Shown: positions 45,361 to 54,416 of the stretch, one piece after another
Layout of the letters: each line of letters starts with the position of its first letter
Position numbering within the stretch: the first letter of the stretch is position 1
Assembly: GCF_900099555.1 (NCBI RefSeq)
Contig: NZ_FMWM01000002.1
Span: 1,423,629 to 1,487,628 of the forward strand
Direction of reading: 5' to 3'
From: Peptoniphilus raoultii
GTDB taxonomy: Bacteria > Bacillota > Clostridia > Tissierellales > Peptoniphilaceae
DNA: 64,000 nucleotides
Position numbers and translations under genes: made by a program
The notes under the pieces: generated by a model
The model's database searches: none
What the model saw: only the letters and a program-made list of their open reading frames with translations
Told to the model about the DNA's origin: nothing

Positions 45361-46521
45361 TTACTTAATTTTTGGAAGGTCAAGACTTATTACAGTCTTT
45401 CCAGCCCTTGAATCTATAATTTTAATTTGCCCCCTGTGAAGGCTTACAATTTTACTTACAAGGGCAAGGCCAAGACCAGTTCCTGAAACTTTTCCATTTC
45501 TTGATTTGTCTGCCCTATAAAAGGGATTAAAAATTTTTCCCCAATCATCTTTTTCAATTCCAATTCCTGTATCAGTAAATAATATTTTTGCCCTTCCCTT
45601 AGCTACTGAAATATTTATAGAAACTTTTCCACCTTCTCTATTATATTTTATTGCATTTTCTAAAATATTAAAAATTGCCCTATAAATTAAAGTGTCATTT
45701 CCTTTAATAGCAATATTTGTCCCAGAAATTTCAAGGTCAATTTTTTTTGACTCTGCAAGAGGCGTGAGATCCTGAATAATTTCCTCAACCAAAGGATATA
45801 GGTCAATCCTATCATTTCTCTTAACAGAATCAAGTTCTGATATATCAAGGAGAATTTTTGTCACGTCCTTTAATCTTTCTATTTGATTTTCAATTTGGTC
45901 CATTGTTTCCCTAGCCAGACTTAAATCTTTAGATGAATCACTTTTAAAATAGTCAATTTTTGCCTGCATAAGGGCAAGAGGGGTTCTAAGTTCGTGGGCT
46001 GCATTTGCCGTAAACTGCCCCTGCTCCTCAAAGGAACTTGAAAGTCTTTTTAAAAGTTCATTAAAAGATTGACTTAAATTTTTAAATTCTTTAACCTGAT
46101 CTTCATTGACGTAAGAAGAAGTTAAATTTTCCATTTCAATTCTTTCAATTTCTCCAGAAAAATCCTTGAGGGGTTTTAAGGACCTACCCGTTACAAAATA
46201 GGCTATAACTCCAGATGTCAAGGAAATGACAAGAGTTATAATCCATCCGCTTAGGGAAAATGCCGACTTTGAAGTGTCAATTTCATTGCTAATGTCTTCT
46301 GTAAAATCCTTAATCTTATCTTCCGGTATACAAATGTATAAGGAATTTTCACTGCTCTCATCAGGCTTTGTCAAGTCTGAATAATTTGTAATAAATCCCC
46401 CAATTGATTCCATATAAGTAACTCCCCTATAATAAAGTGCAAGGTTCATGGCAATGCAGCTTAGGACAATTAAAAGAGATGTTAAAATAGTAATTCTCCA
46501 TTGTAAAGAAATTTTTTTCAT
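45361..46521 (-). CDS. two-component sensor histidine kinase
   Basis: 386 residues. TM1 (~10-30), a short extracytoplasmic loop (~35-88), TM2 (~91-111), HAMP (~112-165), then the HisKA box NAAHELRTPLA with phosphorylated His176, and HATPase_c with N box NILENAIKYN, G1 FTDTGIGI and G2 SGTGLGLALV. It overlaps the response regulator by 4 bases. The small sensor loop gives no ligand hint. It is divergent from the redox module at 47.3-49.3 kb, which is a plausible target (inference). Confidence 0.94.
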   Translation of the reverse strand: MKKISLQWRITILTSLLIVLSCIAMNLALYYRGVTYMESIGGFITNYSDLTKPDESSENSLYICIPEDKIKDFTEDISNEIDTSKSAFSLSGWIITLVISLTSGVIAYFVTGRSLKPLKDFSGEIERIEMENLTSSYVNEDQVKEFKNLSQSFNELLKRLSSSFEEQGQFTANAAHELRTPLALMQAKIDYFKSDSSKDLSLARETMDQIENQIERLKDVTKILLDISELDSVKRNDRIDLYPLVEEIIQDLTPLAESKKIDLEISGTNIAIKGNDTLIYRAIFNILENAIKYNREGGKVSINISVAKGRAKILFTDTGIGIEKDDWGKIFNPFYRADKSRNGKVSGTGLGLALVSKIVSLHRGQIKIIDSRAGKTVISLDLPKIK

Positions 46522-47192
46522 TTTTCCTCTCCTATTAAATATCCAACCCCCACCTTATTAATAATAGGATCATAGGAAATGGCCGCTTTTAATTTTTTTC
46601 TTAAAGATGAAACATGAACTCTTATGGAATTTGAAAAAGGATCAACACTATCATCCCAAACATGCTCAATTAATTCTTCTTGGCTTACAGGTCTTCCCTT
46701 ATTTAAAAGGAGGTATTCTAAAATTCCACTTTCCTTTCTTGTTAAGGAAATATCTTGATCTTTTGCTATTGCCTTCCTTTTTTTTGTATCAAAAGAAAGA
46801 TCTTTATAAGATAAAACAGTTGAATTTTGAACGAACTCCCTTCTTAAAAGTGATCTTATTCTAGCCTCAAGTTCCTCTAAATGAAAGGGCTTAATTAAAA
46901 AGTCATTGGCTCCCTTGTCAAGGCCCTCAACCCTATCCTTAATTTGGGATCTGGCAGATAAAATTATAATCTTAGTTTTATTGTCAAAATTCCTAAAATT
47001 TTCAAGAATTTCCATGCCGTCCATTCCCGGAAGATTTAAGTCAAGGACAATTAAATCATAGGATTCAGTTTCAAGTAGCTCCATGGCCTCTAATCCATCA
47101 CTTGATGTATCAACTTCAAAACCACTAGCCTTTAAAGAACTGGCAAGAGTTGTGCAAAGCTCTTTTACATCTTCTACTATTAAAATATGCAT
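46518..47192 (-). CDS. OmpR/PhoB-family response regulator
   Basis: 224 residues. Receiver domain: MHILIVEDVKELCTTL with acidic pocket, phospho-acceptor Asp51 in IVLDLNLPGMDG, and Lys in FLIKPFH near 103. The C-terminal winged helix has LTRKESGILEYLLLNKGRPV and VRVHVSSLRKKL-type recognition sequence (RVHVSSLRKKLKAAI). Partner of the downstream kinase. Confidence 0.95.
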   Translation of the reverse strand: MHILIVEDVKELCTTLASSLKASGFEVDTSSDGLEAMELLETESYDLIVLDLNLPGMDGMEILENFRNFDNKTKIIILSARSQIKDRVEGLDKGANDFLIKPFHLEELEARIRSLLRREFVQNSTVLSYKDLSFDTKKRKAIAKDQDISLTRKESGILEYLLLNKGRPVSQEELIEHVWDDSVDPFSNSIRVHVSSLRKKLKAAISYDPIINKVGVGYLIGEEK

Positions 47193-47237
47193 ATGGCCTC
47201 CAAAAAAATTTAAAATTTTTTTATTTTTTTATTTTTC

Positions 47238-47265
47238 TTAACACAAATTTTATATAGGATATTGT
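47238..47265 (+). promoter_or_regulatory. candidate promoter of the redox module
   Basis: TTAACA (47238-47243), 16-base spacer, TATTGT (47260-47265), ~28 bases before the first candidate start codon. Confidence 0.35.
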
Positions 47266-47292
47266 AACATAAAGAAAAGATTTAAAGAAAGG

Positions 47293-47448
47293 GTGATTAT
47301 AATTATTAGTAAGCACAAAAGTAAAATTCAATTTTTAACTTTTATTTTGGGGGTCCTATTTATTTTTTATGGATCATACAGAGGAGAAATTAATGTAGTA
47401 TTAAATAAGGCAATTAAATTATGTTTGGAATGTGTTGGCATTGGATAA
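47293..47448 (+). CDS. CD1871A-like small membrane protein with CXXC-type motif (non-ATG start)
   Basis: 51 codons. The frame reads KSKIQFLTFILGVLFIFYGS then YRGEINVVLNKAIKLCLECV and GIG-stop. This is the pattern of the clostridial CD1871A family: one membrane helix, then an RGE..VL.KAI.ICLECIGIG tail with Cys-x-x-Cys. No ATG exists in frame. GTG 47293 is the first standard candidate, though AAAGGGTGAT could instead serve as ribosome-binding site for an ATT start a few codons later. The stop overlaps the start of the ferredoxin-type gene. These peptides accompany NapH-like ferredoxin and TlpA-like genes, as here. Function is unknown; redox or electron transfer is inferred. Confidence 0.75.
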   Translation: MIIIISKHKSKIQFLTFILGVLFIFYGSYRGEINVVLNKAIKLCLECVGIG

Positions 47449-48355
47449 GAAAGCGAAATTTGCAAAATTTTTAGGCTCTTATAGAAATCCCCTTCAAGGC
47501 TTTGCAAGTCTATTAACAAATATCCACATTGGAAATTTTTTGAAGGGAGATATATATAAGGGAAAAGCAAAATCTATGTGCGTTCCAGGTCTTAACTGCT
47601 ATTCATGCCCTGGTGCAACAGGTTCTTGCCCAATTGGTGCCTTTCAGGCAACTGTTGGCTCATCAAAATTTTCTTTTGCCTACTACGTTACAGGAATTTT
47701 AATTTTATTCGGAGTTCTTCTTGGAAGATTTATATGTGGCTTTTTGTGCCCCTTTGGTTTATTCCAAGACCTTCTCTATAAAATTCCAACTAAAAAATTT
47801 TCCACCAAAAAATTAGGATCCTTAAAATATTTAAAGTATTTAATACTTGCCCTAATGGTTATAATTCTTCCAATTTTTATAACAAATGAACTTGGAATGA
47901 GTAACCCTTTCTTTTGTAAATATCTTTGTCCGCAAGGTGCTCTTGAAGGTGCCATACCTTTAAGTTTTGTAAATCCAAGCGTAAGAAATGCCCTAGGTAA
48001 ATTATTCACCTGGAAATTTATCCTTCTAATTATAACAATAATTTCCTCAATATTTACCTACAGACCCTTCTGCAAATTCATCTGCCCTCTTGGAGCTTTT
48101 TATGCTCTAATGAATAAGGTTTCATTTTTGCAAATGAAGGTGGATTTTGGATCTTGCATAGGCTGCAACAGATGCTATCATGTTTGCAAGATGGATGTGG
48201 ACGTAAGAAAAAGTCCCAACCATGCAGAGTGCATTAGATGCGGACTTTGTGCAAAATGCTGCCCAACGGGAGCAATTTCATATAAATATGGTTTTGGAGA
48301 AAGCCTTGAAAAAAAGATGCCTTCTCAGGAAATACTTAAAAGTGTAAAGGAGTAA
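47432..48355 (+). CDS. NapH/MauN-type membrane 4Fe-4S ferredoxin
   Basis: 307 residues. CVPGLNCYSCPGATGSCPIG near 50-68, then four or five membrane helices with CGFLCPFGLFQD, CKYLCPQGALEG and CKFICPLGAFYAL motifs facing the membrane. Two C-terminal 4Fe-4S clusters follow: CIGCNRCYHVCKMDV and CIRCGLCAKCCPTG. Such proteins pass electrons across the membrane. Start is uncertain: GTG 47432 and TTG 47441 are both possible and overlap the upstream peptide gene. The gene is followed 4 bases later by a TlpA-like lipoprotein gene, so an electron route to an extracytoplasmic thiol protein is plausible. Confidence 0.92.
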   Translation: MLALDKKAKFAKFLGSYRNPLQGFASLLTNIHIGNFLKGDIYKGKAKSMCVPGLNCYSCPGATGSCPIGAFQATVGSSKFSFAYYVTGILILFGVLLGRFICGFLCPFGLFQDLLYKIPTKKFSTKKLGSLKYLKYLILALMVIILPIFITNELGMSNPFFCKYLCPQGALEGAIPLSFVNPSVRNALGKLFTWKFILLIITIISSIFTYRPFCKFICPLGAFYALMNKVSFLQMKVDFGSCIGCNRCYHVCKMDVDVRKSPNHAECIRCGLCAKCCPTGAISYKYGFGESLEKKMPSQEILKSVKE

Positions 48356-48359
48356 AATT

Positions 48360-49280
48360 ATGAAAACAAAAAAATTAGCCGCTGTTTTATTAGCAGGAGC
48401 AATGTTATTTTCCCTATCTGCTTGCGGAAACAAGGGAAATGGAGGAAATAGTTCTGAAAATACTAAAGTTGAAGAAAATGCAGGCGAAACAGACAAGAAA
48501 GTTGCCGAAATAAAGGCAAAAATTCAAGAGCTATCAACAAATGAAAATAAAATTTTTGAAGCTCACAAGGATTTATGGGACAAACTTTTTGCCCTAGCAG
48601 ATAAGGAAGACAAGGGATCGGCTTTAATTGATGACGGAACTCCCTATACAGAATATTTGACAAAATTAATTGACAAAAATGCAGGTGAATTTACTGAAGA
48701 AGAAGTAAAAATCTTAAAAGGAGATGTTGACAAAATTAAGGCAGAAGATGCAGAAATAGAAAAACTTCAAAAGGAACTTGAAGGATTAGAAAAAGAAAAA
48801 TTGCCTACAGGATCAGATGAAACTTTTCCTGAATTTACAGGAAAAGACCTTGATGGCAATGACGTTGATTCTTCAATATTTTCAAAAAACGCAGTAACAG
48901 TTATGAATTTTTGGTTTAATGGTTGTGCTCCTTGCGTTGCAGAACTTAAGGATCTTGATAAGTTAAATGAAGACTTAAAGGCAAAGGGTGGCCAAGTTAT
49001 TGGAGTTAACACAGAAACATTGGATGGAAATGAAGAAGGAATTGGAGGAGCCAAAGAAATAATTGATGCCAAGGGCATAAAATATCAAAATATTTACTTT
49101 GACTCAGGTTCAGAAGCTGGAAAGCTTGCCCTAGGAATTACAGGCTTCCCAACAACAATTCTTATAAATAGAGAAGGAAAAATAGTTGGCGATCCCCTCC
49201 TTGGAGGAATTGACAAAAAACAAAATTATGACAGCCTAATGAAGCAAATTGACGAAATCATCGCAGCCGACAAAAAATAA
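48360..49280 (+). CDS. TlpA-like thioredoxin-fold lipoprotein
   Basis: 306 residues. Lipoprotein signal with lipobox LSAC (Cys22), a ~125-residue charged helical spacer (30-150), then a redoxin domain with FWFNGCAPCVAEL (Cys189-x-x-Cys192), GVNTETLDG and the cis-Pro loop ITGFPTTILIN. It is a surface-tethered thiol-disulfide reductase. AAAGGAG precedes the ATG. Upstream genes supply a membrane ferredoxin and a CXXC peptide, which could keep it reduced. Confidence 0.93.
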   Translation: MKTKKLAAVLLAGAMLFSLSACGNKGNGGNSSENTKVEENAGETDKKVAEIKAKIQELSTNENKIFEAHKDLWDKLFALADKEDKGSALIDDGTPYTEYLTKLIDKNAGEFTEEEVKILKGDVDKIKAEDAEIEKLQKELEGLEKEKLPTGSDETFPEFTGKDLDGNDVDSSIFSKNAVTVMNFWFNGCAPCVAELKDLDKLNEDLKAKGGQVIGVNTETLDGNEEGIGGAKEIIDAKGIKYQNIYFDSGSEAGKLALGITGFPTTILINREGKIVGDPLLGGIDKKQNYDSLMKQIDEIIAADKK

Positions 49281-49327
49281 AAAAATATAAAAGTAAATTA
49301 AAATTTTTAACATATATAACTTATTGA

Positions 49328-49354
49328 AAAGGCCGGACAAAAAATCCGGTCTTT
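49328..49354. terminator. bidirectional terminator
   Basis: AAAGGCCGGA (49328-49337) pairs with TCCGGTCTTT (49345-49354), with A/T flanks. It ends the redox module and the convergent peptidase gene. Confidence 0.92.
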
Positions 49355-49365
49355 TTCTTTTATAA

Positions 49366-50427
49366 CTATTCAATTATTTGCAGGTCTTTTGGAAAATTAT
49401 TTAAAAGTTTGCAGCCATCTTCTGTTGCCATTACTAAATCTTCAATTCTCACTCCAACTTCACCAGGAAGATAAATTCCTGGTTCTATGGAAAATATATT
49501 TCCAGCCTTTATAAGGGTGTCATTTGCCGAAGAAACATCTCCTGCATCGTGAGTTTCAAGCCCAATAAAGTGACCTGTTCTGTGGGTAAAATATTCACCA
49601 TAGCCAGCATCTTCAATAACTTTTCTTGCCGCCTTATCCACATCTGAAAGTTTTACACCAGCCTTCACCTTGTCAATTGCAGCAAGATTTGCCTTTAAAA
49701 CTGTTTCATAGACTTCTCTTGACTTTTCAGGAACACTTTTATAGAAAAATGTTCTTGTCATATCAGAGGCATAGTCATCTAGCATACACCCCATATCAAC
49801 AACAATGGAATCCCCTTCTTTTGGAAGGCTAGCATCTGTTGAATGATGAGGGTCTGCTCCATTTGCCCCATAGGCAACAATTGGTTCAAAGGAAAATTCA
49901 TTTGATCCCATAGACTTATAAACTTCTAAAAGATATTCTGCCATTTCACTTTCTTTAAGGCCTTCCTTTAATTTTTCCTTCATCATTGCCATGGCCTTAT
50001 CATTTACTTCAGATGCCTTAAACATCTTTTCAATTTCTTCTTCGTCTTTAACTCCCCTTAGGTCGTCAATGATTTTTGAAGCAATCTTATAATCTGCCTT
50101 GTGACCGTCCATTATAGGCAATAAAAATTTTGCAGGCATATTTTTGTCAAGACCAACGCTTCCTTTTAAGTCTTCTAAAATAAGTTTTATCGGATTATCA
50201 GTATCTATAAAAGATTTAATTTCTAAATCAAATTTTGGAGCCGGGAAAAGTTTATTTAAATATAAAATTACCTTTCCTTCCCTAGAGATATTTAAAATTA
50301 AAAGTCTTTCTTCAGGGTCATACCACTTGCCTATTAAATAAAATATGGCATAGGGGTCTGTAATTAAAAAATTATCAATATTTTCTTCTACAAGTTTTGC
50401 TCTTAATTTTTCTATTCTATTATTCAT
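49366..50427 (-). CDS. M24 family Xaa-Pro peptidase
   Basis: 353 residues. Creatinase-type N-domain (residues ~1-120), then the pita-bread domain with metal ligands in VVDMGCMLDDYASDMTRTFF (two Asp), HRTGHFIGLETHD (His), SIEPGIYLPG (Glu) and GVRIEDLV (Glu). It releases N-terminal residues next to proline. It lies 17 bases after the nucleoside ABC permease and may be co-transcribed. Confidence 0.94.
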   Translation of the reverse strand: MNNRIEKLRAKLVEENIDNFLITDPYAIFYLIGKWYDPEERLLILNISREGKVILYLNKLFPAPKFDLEIKSFIDTDNPIKLILEDLKGSVGLDKNMPAKFLLPIMDGHKADYKIASKIIDDLRGVKDEEEIEKMFKASEVNDKAMAMMKEKLKEGLKESEMAEYLLEVYKSMGSNEFSFEPIVAYGANGADPHHSTDASLPKEGDSIVVDMGCMLDDYASDMTRTFFYKSVPEKSREVYETVLKANLAAIDKVKAGVKLSDVDKAARKVIEDAGYGEYFTHRTGHFIGLETHDAGDVSSANDTLIKAGNIFSIEPGIYLPGEVGVRIEDLVMATEDGCKLLNNFPKDLQIIE

Positions 50428-50444
50428 AATACCTCCTAAAAAAA

Positions 50445-51407
50445 TTAGTTATTTCTTTCATAGGGCTTGCCATCTGCTGATGGTCCCTTTGATCCCTTAA
50501 CAAATAATACAAGAACAACAAGGGTAATAATATAAGGAATCATTGAAAGAATATTTGTATCTATCTTTACACCTACTGACCCTAAAAAGATTGAAAGACC
50601 TTGAGATGCACCGAAAAGTAGGCAGCCAAGCATAGCACCTTGTGGTGTCCAACCTCCAAAAATCATGGCAGCAAGGGCAATAAATCCTTGACCTGAAATT
50701 AAAGTTTCTCTATAAGATGAAACAACAGAAAGGGACATACTTGCTCCCCCAAGTCCTGCTAAAAATCCTGAAGCCAAAACCGAAATATATTTTATTTTAT
50801 AGGCATTAATTCCTAAAGTTTCTGCAGCCCTTGGATGTTCTCCGCATGATCTTATTCTTAGTCCCAGTCTTGTCTTATATAGAATTAGCCAAGTTAGGAA
50901 AACTAAAATTAAGGCTATATAAACAATTATATATTGGGAAAAAATGATGTCTAAATATTTTAAAAATGGAAATTTTGCCATCCTTTCCGCTGTGAAAAAT
51001 CCCTTAAAAAGCATTGGAAGTTTATTTTCATAGGGGATTGGCTTTGACATTGCCGCACCGTCAAAAAATAATCTGCAAAGGAAAAGAGCAAGGCCAGGGC
51101 CCAAAAGATTTATAGCAATACCTGAAACAACATGGTCTGCTGCAAGAGAAACAGTTGCAATTGCATGAATTAAGGCAAGAGCCATTGCCCCAAGGCCGCC
51201 GCACAAAAAGGCCAGCCATGGATTTCCACTATAAAATCCCACAATTGATCCAACAATTGCCCCTATTGACATCATGCCTTCAAGGCCGATATTTACAACA
51301 CCGGCATTTTCACTTATTACTCCTCCAAGAGCCGTATAAATTAAGGGGGCTGAATATAAAAGTGTTATGGATAAAATATTAGCTAAATTTAATAAAAAAT
51401 CATTCAT
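50445..51407 (-). CDS. ABC transporter permease, nucleoside/BMP type (second permease)
   Basis: 320 residues, about 9-10 helices. GVISENAGVVNIGLEGMMSI, DHVVSGIAINLLGPGLALFL, ETLGINAYKIKYISVLASGF and SGQGFIALAAMIFGGWTP match NupQ/YufQ. With the first permease it forms the channel of a purine-nucleoside importer in this family. I use ATG 51407 (MNDFLLN), overlapping the upstream stop by 8 bases; the frame opens at 51428. Confidence 0.93.
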   Translation of the reverse strand: MNDFLLNLANILSITLLYSAPLIYTALGGVISENAGVVNIGLEGMMSIGAIVGSIVGFYSGNPWLAFLCGGLGAMALALIHAIATVSLAADHVVSGIAINLLGPGLALFLCRLFFDGAAMSKPIPYENKLPMLFKGFFTAERMAKFPFLKYLDIIFSQYIIVYIALILVFLTWLILYKTRLGLRIRSCGEHPRAAETLGINAYKIKYISVLASGFLAGLGGASMSLSVVSSYRETLISGQGFIALAAMIFGGWTPQGAMLGCLLFGASQGLSIFLGSVGVKIDTNILSMIPYIITLVVLVLFVKGSKGPSADGKPYERNN

Positions 51408-52533
51408 CTTTTTTCGCCTCATTTCCACTAGCAGATTTAGGTCCCTTAAAGATCTTAAATCCCCTTTGTTTTAAAATTTCAAAAAGTTTAGGCATAGAAA
51501 TAAATATAATGATTATGCCAATTACTATTTTTACAACTTCTGAATATGTTCCTATTGTTGTAAGCTTTGCTCCCCCATAATTAAGGGCAGAATATAAAAT
51601 GGCGGAAGGAATTATACCTATTGGTGAATTACCTGCAATTAAGGCAACTGCCATTCCGTCAAAACCATAACCCTCAGTAGATGACATCCTTCCAATATTA
51701 TGATTTACACCTAAAACCATAATTGCACCTGCAAGTCCTGAAAGAGCTCCAGAAATTGCCATAGATTTTACTATAGATGAATTAATATTTATACCTGCAT
51801 ATTCTGCAGCTGATGAATTAAAACCAACAGCCTTTAATTCATAGCCAAGTGTTGTCTTCTTTAAAATATACCAAATTACAATTACGCATATTATTGCAAA
51901 AATTATTCCCCAATTGACTGGCGGATTTAATATATCTCTAATAAATTTATTAGACCTTAAAAATTCCTTTCCTGCTTCAGATTTTTTCCAAAGACCCAAA
52001 ATTCGTATTGATGCACTTTCAAGAATTGGATAGGAATTATCTGATTCAATATTTCTTAAACTGTGAAAAGTTAAGGCAAAATTTGAAAGATAAAAGGCAA
52101 CCCAATTAAGCATTATTGAAGAAATAACTTCATTTACTTCATGCTTTGCCTTTAAATAACCTACAATTCCTCCCCAAATAGCTCCACAAATACCACCAAC
52201 AAAAAGGGCAACAATAGCATGAATAACTGGAGGCATGGGAACTAAAATTCCCACAATTAAAGCACCAAGTCCTCCAACAATATATTGACCTTCAGCTCCA
52301 ATATTAAATAAACCTGTTTGGAAGGCAAAAGCAACTGAAAGTCCTGTTAAAATATAGGGGCAGGCCCGAACTAAAACCCAAGAAATATATTTCGGCTTTC
52401 CAAAAGAACCTAAAAATATAACCTTATAGGCCTCAACCGGGTTAATATTATTTATTATAAGAATTACAGAACCAATTAAAACGCCAAAAAGAATGGCAAT
52501 TAGTGTATAGACAAATCTTTTATTAATTTTCAT
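51400..52533 (-). CDS. ABC transporter permease, nucleoside/BMP type (first permease)
   Basis: 377 residues, about ten helices. LSVAFAFQTGLFNIGAEGQY, VIHAIVALFVGGICGAIWGG, HEVNEVISSIMLNWVAFYLS and GYGFDGMAVALIAGNSPIG match NupP/YufP. The start is ATG 52533 with AGGTGG upstream, inside the 3' end of the ATPase gene by 11 bases. Confidence 0.93.
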   Translation of the reverse strand: MKINKRFVYTLIAILFGVLIGSVILIINNINPVEAYKVIFLGSFGKPKYISWVLVRACPYILTGLSVAFAFQTGLFNIGAEGQYIVGGLGALIVGILVPMPPVIHAIVALFVGGICGAIWGGIVGYLKAKHEVNEVISSIMLNWVAFYLSNFALTFHSLRNIESDNSYPILESASIRILGLWKKSEAGKEFLRSNKFIRDILNPPVNWGIIFAIICVIVIWYILKKTTLGYELKAVGFNSSAAEYAGININSSIVKSMAISGALSGLAGAIMVLGVNHNIGRMSSTEGYGFDGMAVALIAGNSPIGIIPSAILYSALNYGGAKLTTIGTYSEVVKIVIGIIIIFISMPKLFEILKQRGFKIFKGPKSASGNEAKKDE

Positions 52534-54052
52534 TTTTACCACCTGCCATGTATAGGCCTAGCTGCCTTTCGTCAGTATCTTCCCTTTTGAAGGAGCCTGT
52601 AATTTTGCCTCCAAAAATTACATTTATTCTATCAGATAGAGCAAGAATTTCATCAAGTTCAAAGGACACAAGTAAAACAGCCTTGCCCTTATCTCTTTGG
52701 TCTACTAAATATTTTCTAATAAATTCAATAGCACCAACATCAAGTCCTCTTGTTGGCTGTGCAGCAATTAAAACGTCAGGATCATTGGAAATTTCCCTTG
52801 CCAAAATTACTTTTTGCTGATTGCCACCAGAAAGATCTCCTGCTGCATAGGAAATATCCCTAGGTCTAACATCGAATTTTTCAATTAAATCTTTGGAATA
52901 ATCTTCAATTTCCTTGAATTTTAAAATTCCCTTTTTAGAAAACTGATCCTTATAATAATTTTCCAAAACAATATTTTCAGCAATTGAATAATCTAAAACA
53001 AGACCTCTTTTTTGTCTATCTTCCGGGATATTATACATTCCCTTTTCTTGGATATGTCTTGGACTTTTATTGGCAATATCTTCCCCATTAATTAAAATCT
53101 CGCCGCTTGTCACCTTTCTTAATCCTGTTAAGGCTTCTAAAAGTTGTGATTGACCATTCCCATCAACTCCAGCAAGTCCTAAAATTTCTCCATAGTGAAG
53201 TTTTAAATTAAGGCCATTAACCTTATTAATTCCCTTTTCATCTTTAACGACAAGATCCTTAATTTCTAAAACTAAATCCCCCTCTTTTTGTGGACCCTTT
53301 TCAACATTTAAAAGTACAGACCTTCCCACCATCATATTGGCAAGATCTTCTTCAGACACATCTTTTACATCAACAGTTGCAATTTTTTTGCCCCTTCTTA
53401 TTATTGTGCACCTATCTGCCATTTCCTTAATTTCTTTAAGTTTGTGAGTAATAATAATAACTGCTTTTCCCATATCCGAAAGATTTTTAATTATTTCCCC
53501 AAGTTCATCAATTTCTTGAGGAGTTAAAACTGCAGTTGGTTCGTCAAAAATTAAAATATCCGCTCCCCTGTAAAGAATTTTTAAAATTTCAACCCTTTGC
53601 TGAGTGGAAACAGTTACATTTTCAATTTTGGCATCGGGGTCAATGGCAAGACCATATTTTTCAGAAAGATCTAAGACATCCCTTCTTGCCTTTTCCATAT
53701 CAAGAAAAATTCCCTTTGTCCTTTCCTTTCCAAGTATTATATTTTCTACTACAGTAAAAGGTTCAATTAACATAAAATGCTGATGGACCATACCTAGCCC
53801 AGCTTCAATAGCATCTTTTGGGTCTTTAAATTTTTTCTTTTGGCCTTTTATGTATATATCACCTTCAGTTGGCTGATACAGACCATAAAGCATATTCATT
53901 AAAGTGGATTTGCCGGCTCCATTTTCACCTAAAAGCGCATGAACCTCGCCTGCTTTTACATCTAAATCAATCTTGTCATTGGCAACGAAATCACCAAATT
54001 TTTTTGTGATTCCTCTCATTGATACAACAAGATTATCCTTATTTATATCCAA
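52523..54052 (-). CDS. ABC transporter ATP-binding protein, tandem NBD, nucleoside/BMP type (TTG start)
   Basis: 509 residues with two nucleotide-binding domains. NBD1 has LLGENGAGKSTLMNMLYGL and ILIFDEPTAVLTPQE. NBD2 has the degenerate Walker A GVDGNGQSQLL and signature LSGGNQQKVILAREIS, and a Walker B DVLIAAQPTRGLDVG in which the usual catalytic Glu position is Gln. That pattern is normal for sugar/nucleoside importers. The TTG at 54052 follows AAGGAG by ~9 bases. The substrate-binding BMP lipoprotein gene that usually leads such operons is absent from the window. Confidence 0.94.
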   Translation of the reverse strand: MDINKDNLVVSMRGITKKFGDFVANDKIDLDVKAGEVHALLGENGAGKSTLMNMLYGLYQPTEGDIYIKGQKKKFKDPKDAIEAGLGMVHQHFMLIEPFTVVENIILGKERTKGIFLDMEKARRDVLDLSEKYGLAIDPDAKIENVTVSTQQRVEILKILYRGADILIFDEPTAVLTPQEIDELGEIIKNLSDMGKAVIIITHKLKEIKEMADRCTIIRRGKKIATVDVKDVSEEDLANMMVGRSVLLNVEKGPQKEGDLVLEIKDLVVKDEKGINKVNGLNLKLHYGEILGLAGVDGNGQSQLLEALTGLRKVTSGEILINGEDIANKSPRHIQEKGMYNIPEDRQKRGLVLDYSIAENIVLENYYKDQFSKKGILKFKEIEDYSKDLIEKFDVRPRDISYAAGDLSGGNQQKVILAREISNDPDVLIAAQPTRGLDVGAIEFIRKYLVDQRDKGKAVLLVSFELDEILALSDRINVIFGGKITGSFKREDTDERQLGLYMAGGKNEN

Positions 54053-54154
54053 GCTAAACTCTCCTTTACTTTGTTAAATAAATTATATCAAAAGATTAAG
54101 AATTATTAAATAAATTAATAAGAAATAAAAAATCATTGACTTTTATGTAAATTA

Positions 54155-54180
54155 AAAAGGCTCGGACTTCCGAGCCTTTT
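54155..54180. terminator. bidirectional terminator after the DUF951 gene
   Basis: AAAAGGCTCGG (54155-54165) and CCGAGCCTTTT (54170-54180) pair perfectly around a 4-base loop, 3 bases past the DUF951 stop. Confidence 0.93.
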
Positions 54181-54182
54181 GT

Positions 54183-54407
54183 TTATTCTTCCTCATTTTT
54201 GTGGTGGACAATACTTACAAACTTTTCCCCTTCTTTTATTTTTCTAACTCTCTTTTCAAATTCCATTCTGCTCATCCAAATTAATTTACCGCAGTCTAAA
54301 CATTCGAGTTTAATATCTGCACCAACTCTAACAATTTTCCACTTATTTTCACCACAGGCATGAATTTTTTTCAAAGTTACTATATCATCAAGTTTATAAT
54401 ATAACAT
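54183..54407 (-). CDS. DUF951 domain protein
   Basis: 74 residues: LDDIVTLKKIHACGENKWKI, VRVGADIKLECLDCGKLIWM and SRMEFEKRVRKI, the complete DUF951 pattern with Cys and a CxxC that may bind metal. Function unknown; often encoded near DNA-replication or housekeeping genes. Last gene of tagA-tkt-hypothetical-DUF951. Confidence 0.9.
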   Translation of the reverse strand: MLYYKLDDIVTLKKIHACGENKWKIVRVGADIKLECLDCGKLIWMSRMEFEKRVRKIKEGEKFVSIVHHKNEEE

Positions 54408-54416
54408 AGGTCCCCC

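Noticed and set aside
54053-54150. Purine riboswitch ahead of the nucleoside ABC genes
   Set aside because: The region is AT-rich with no three-way-junction core or conserved purine-aptamer loops.
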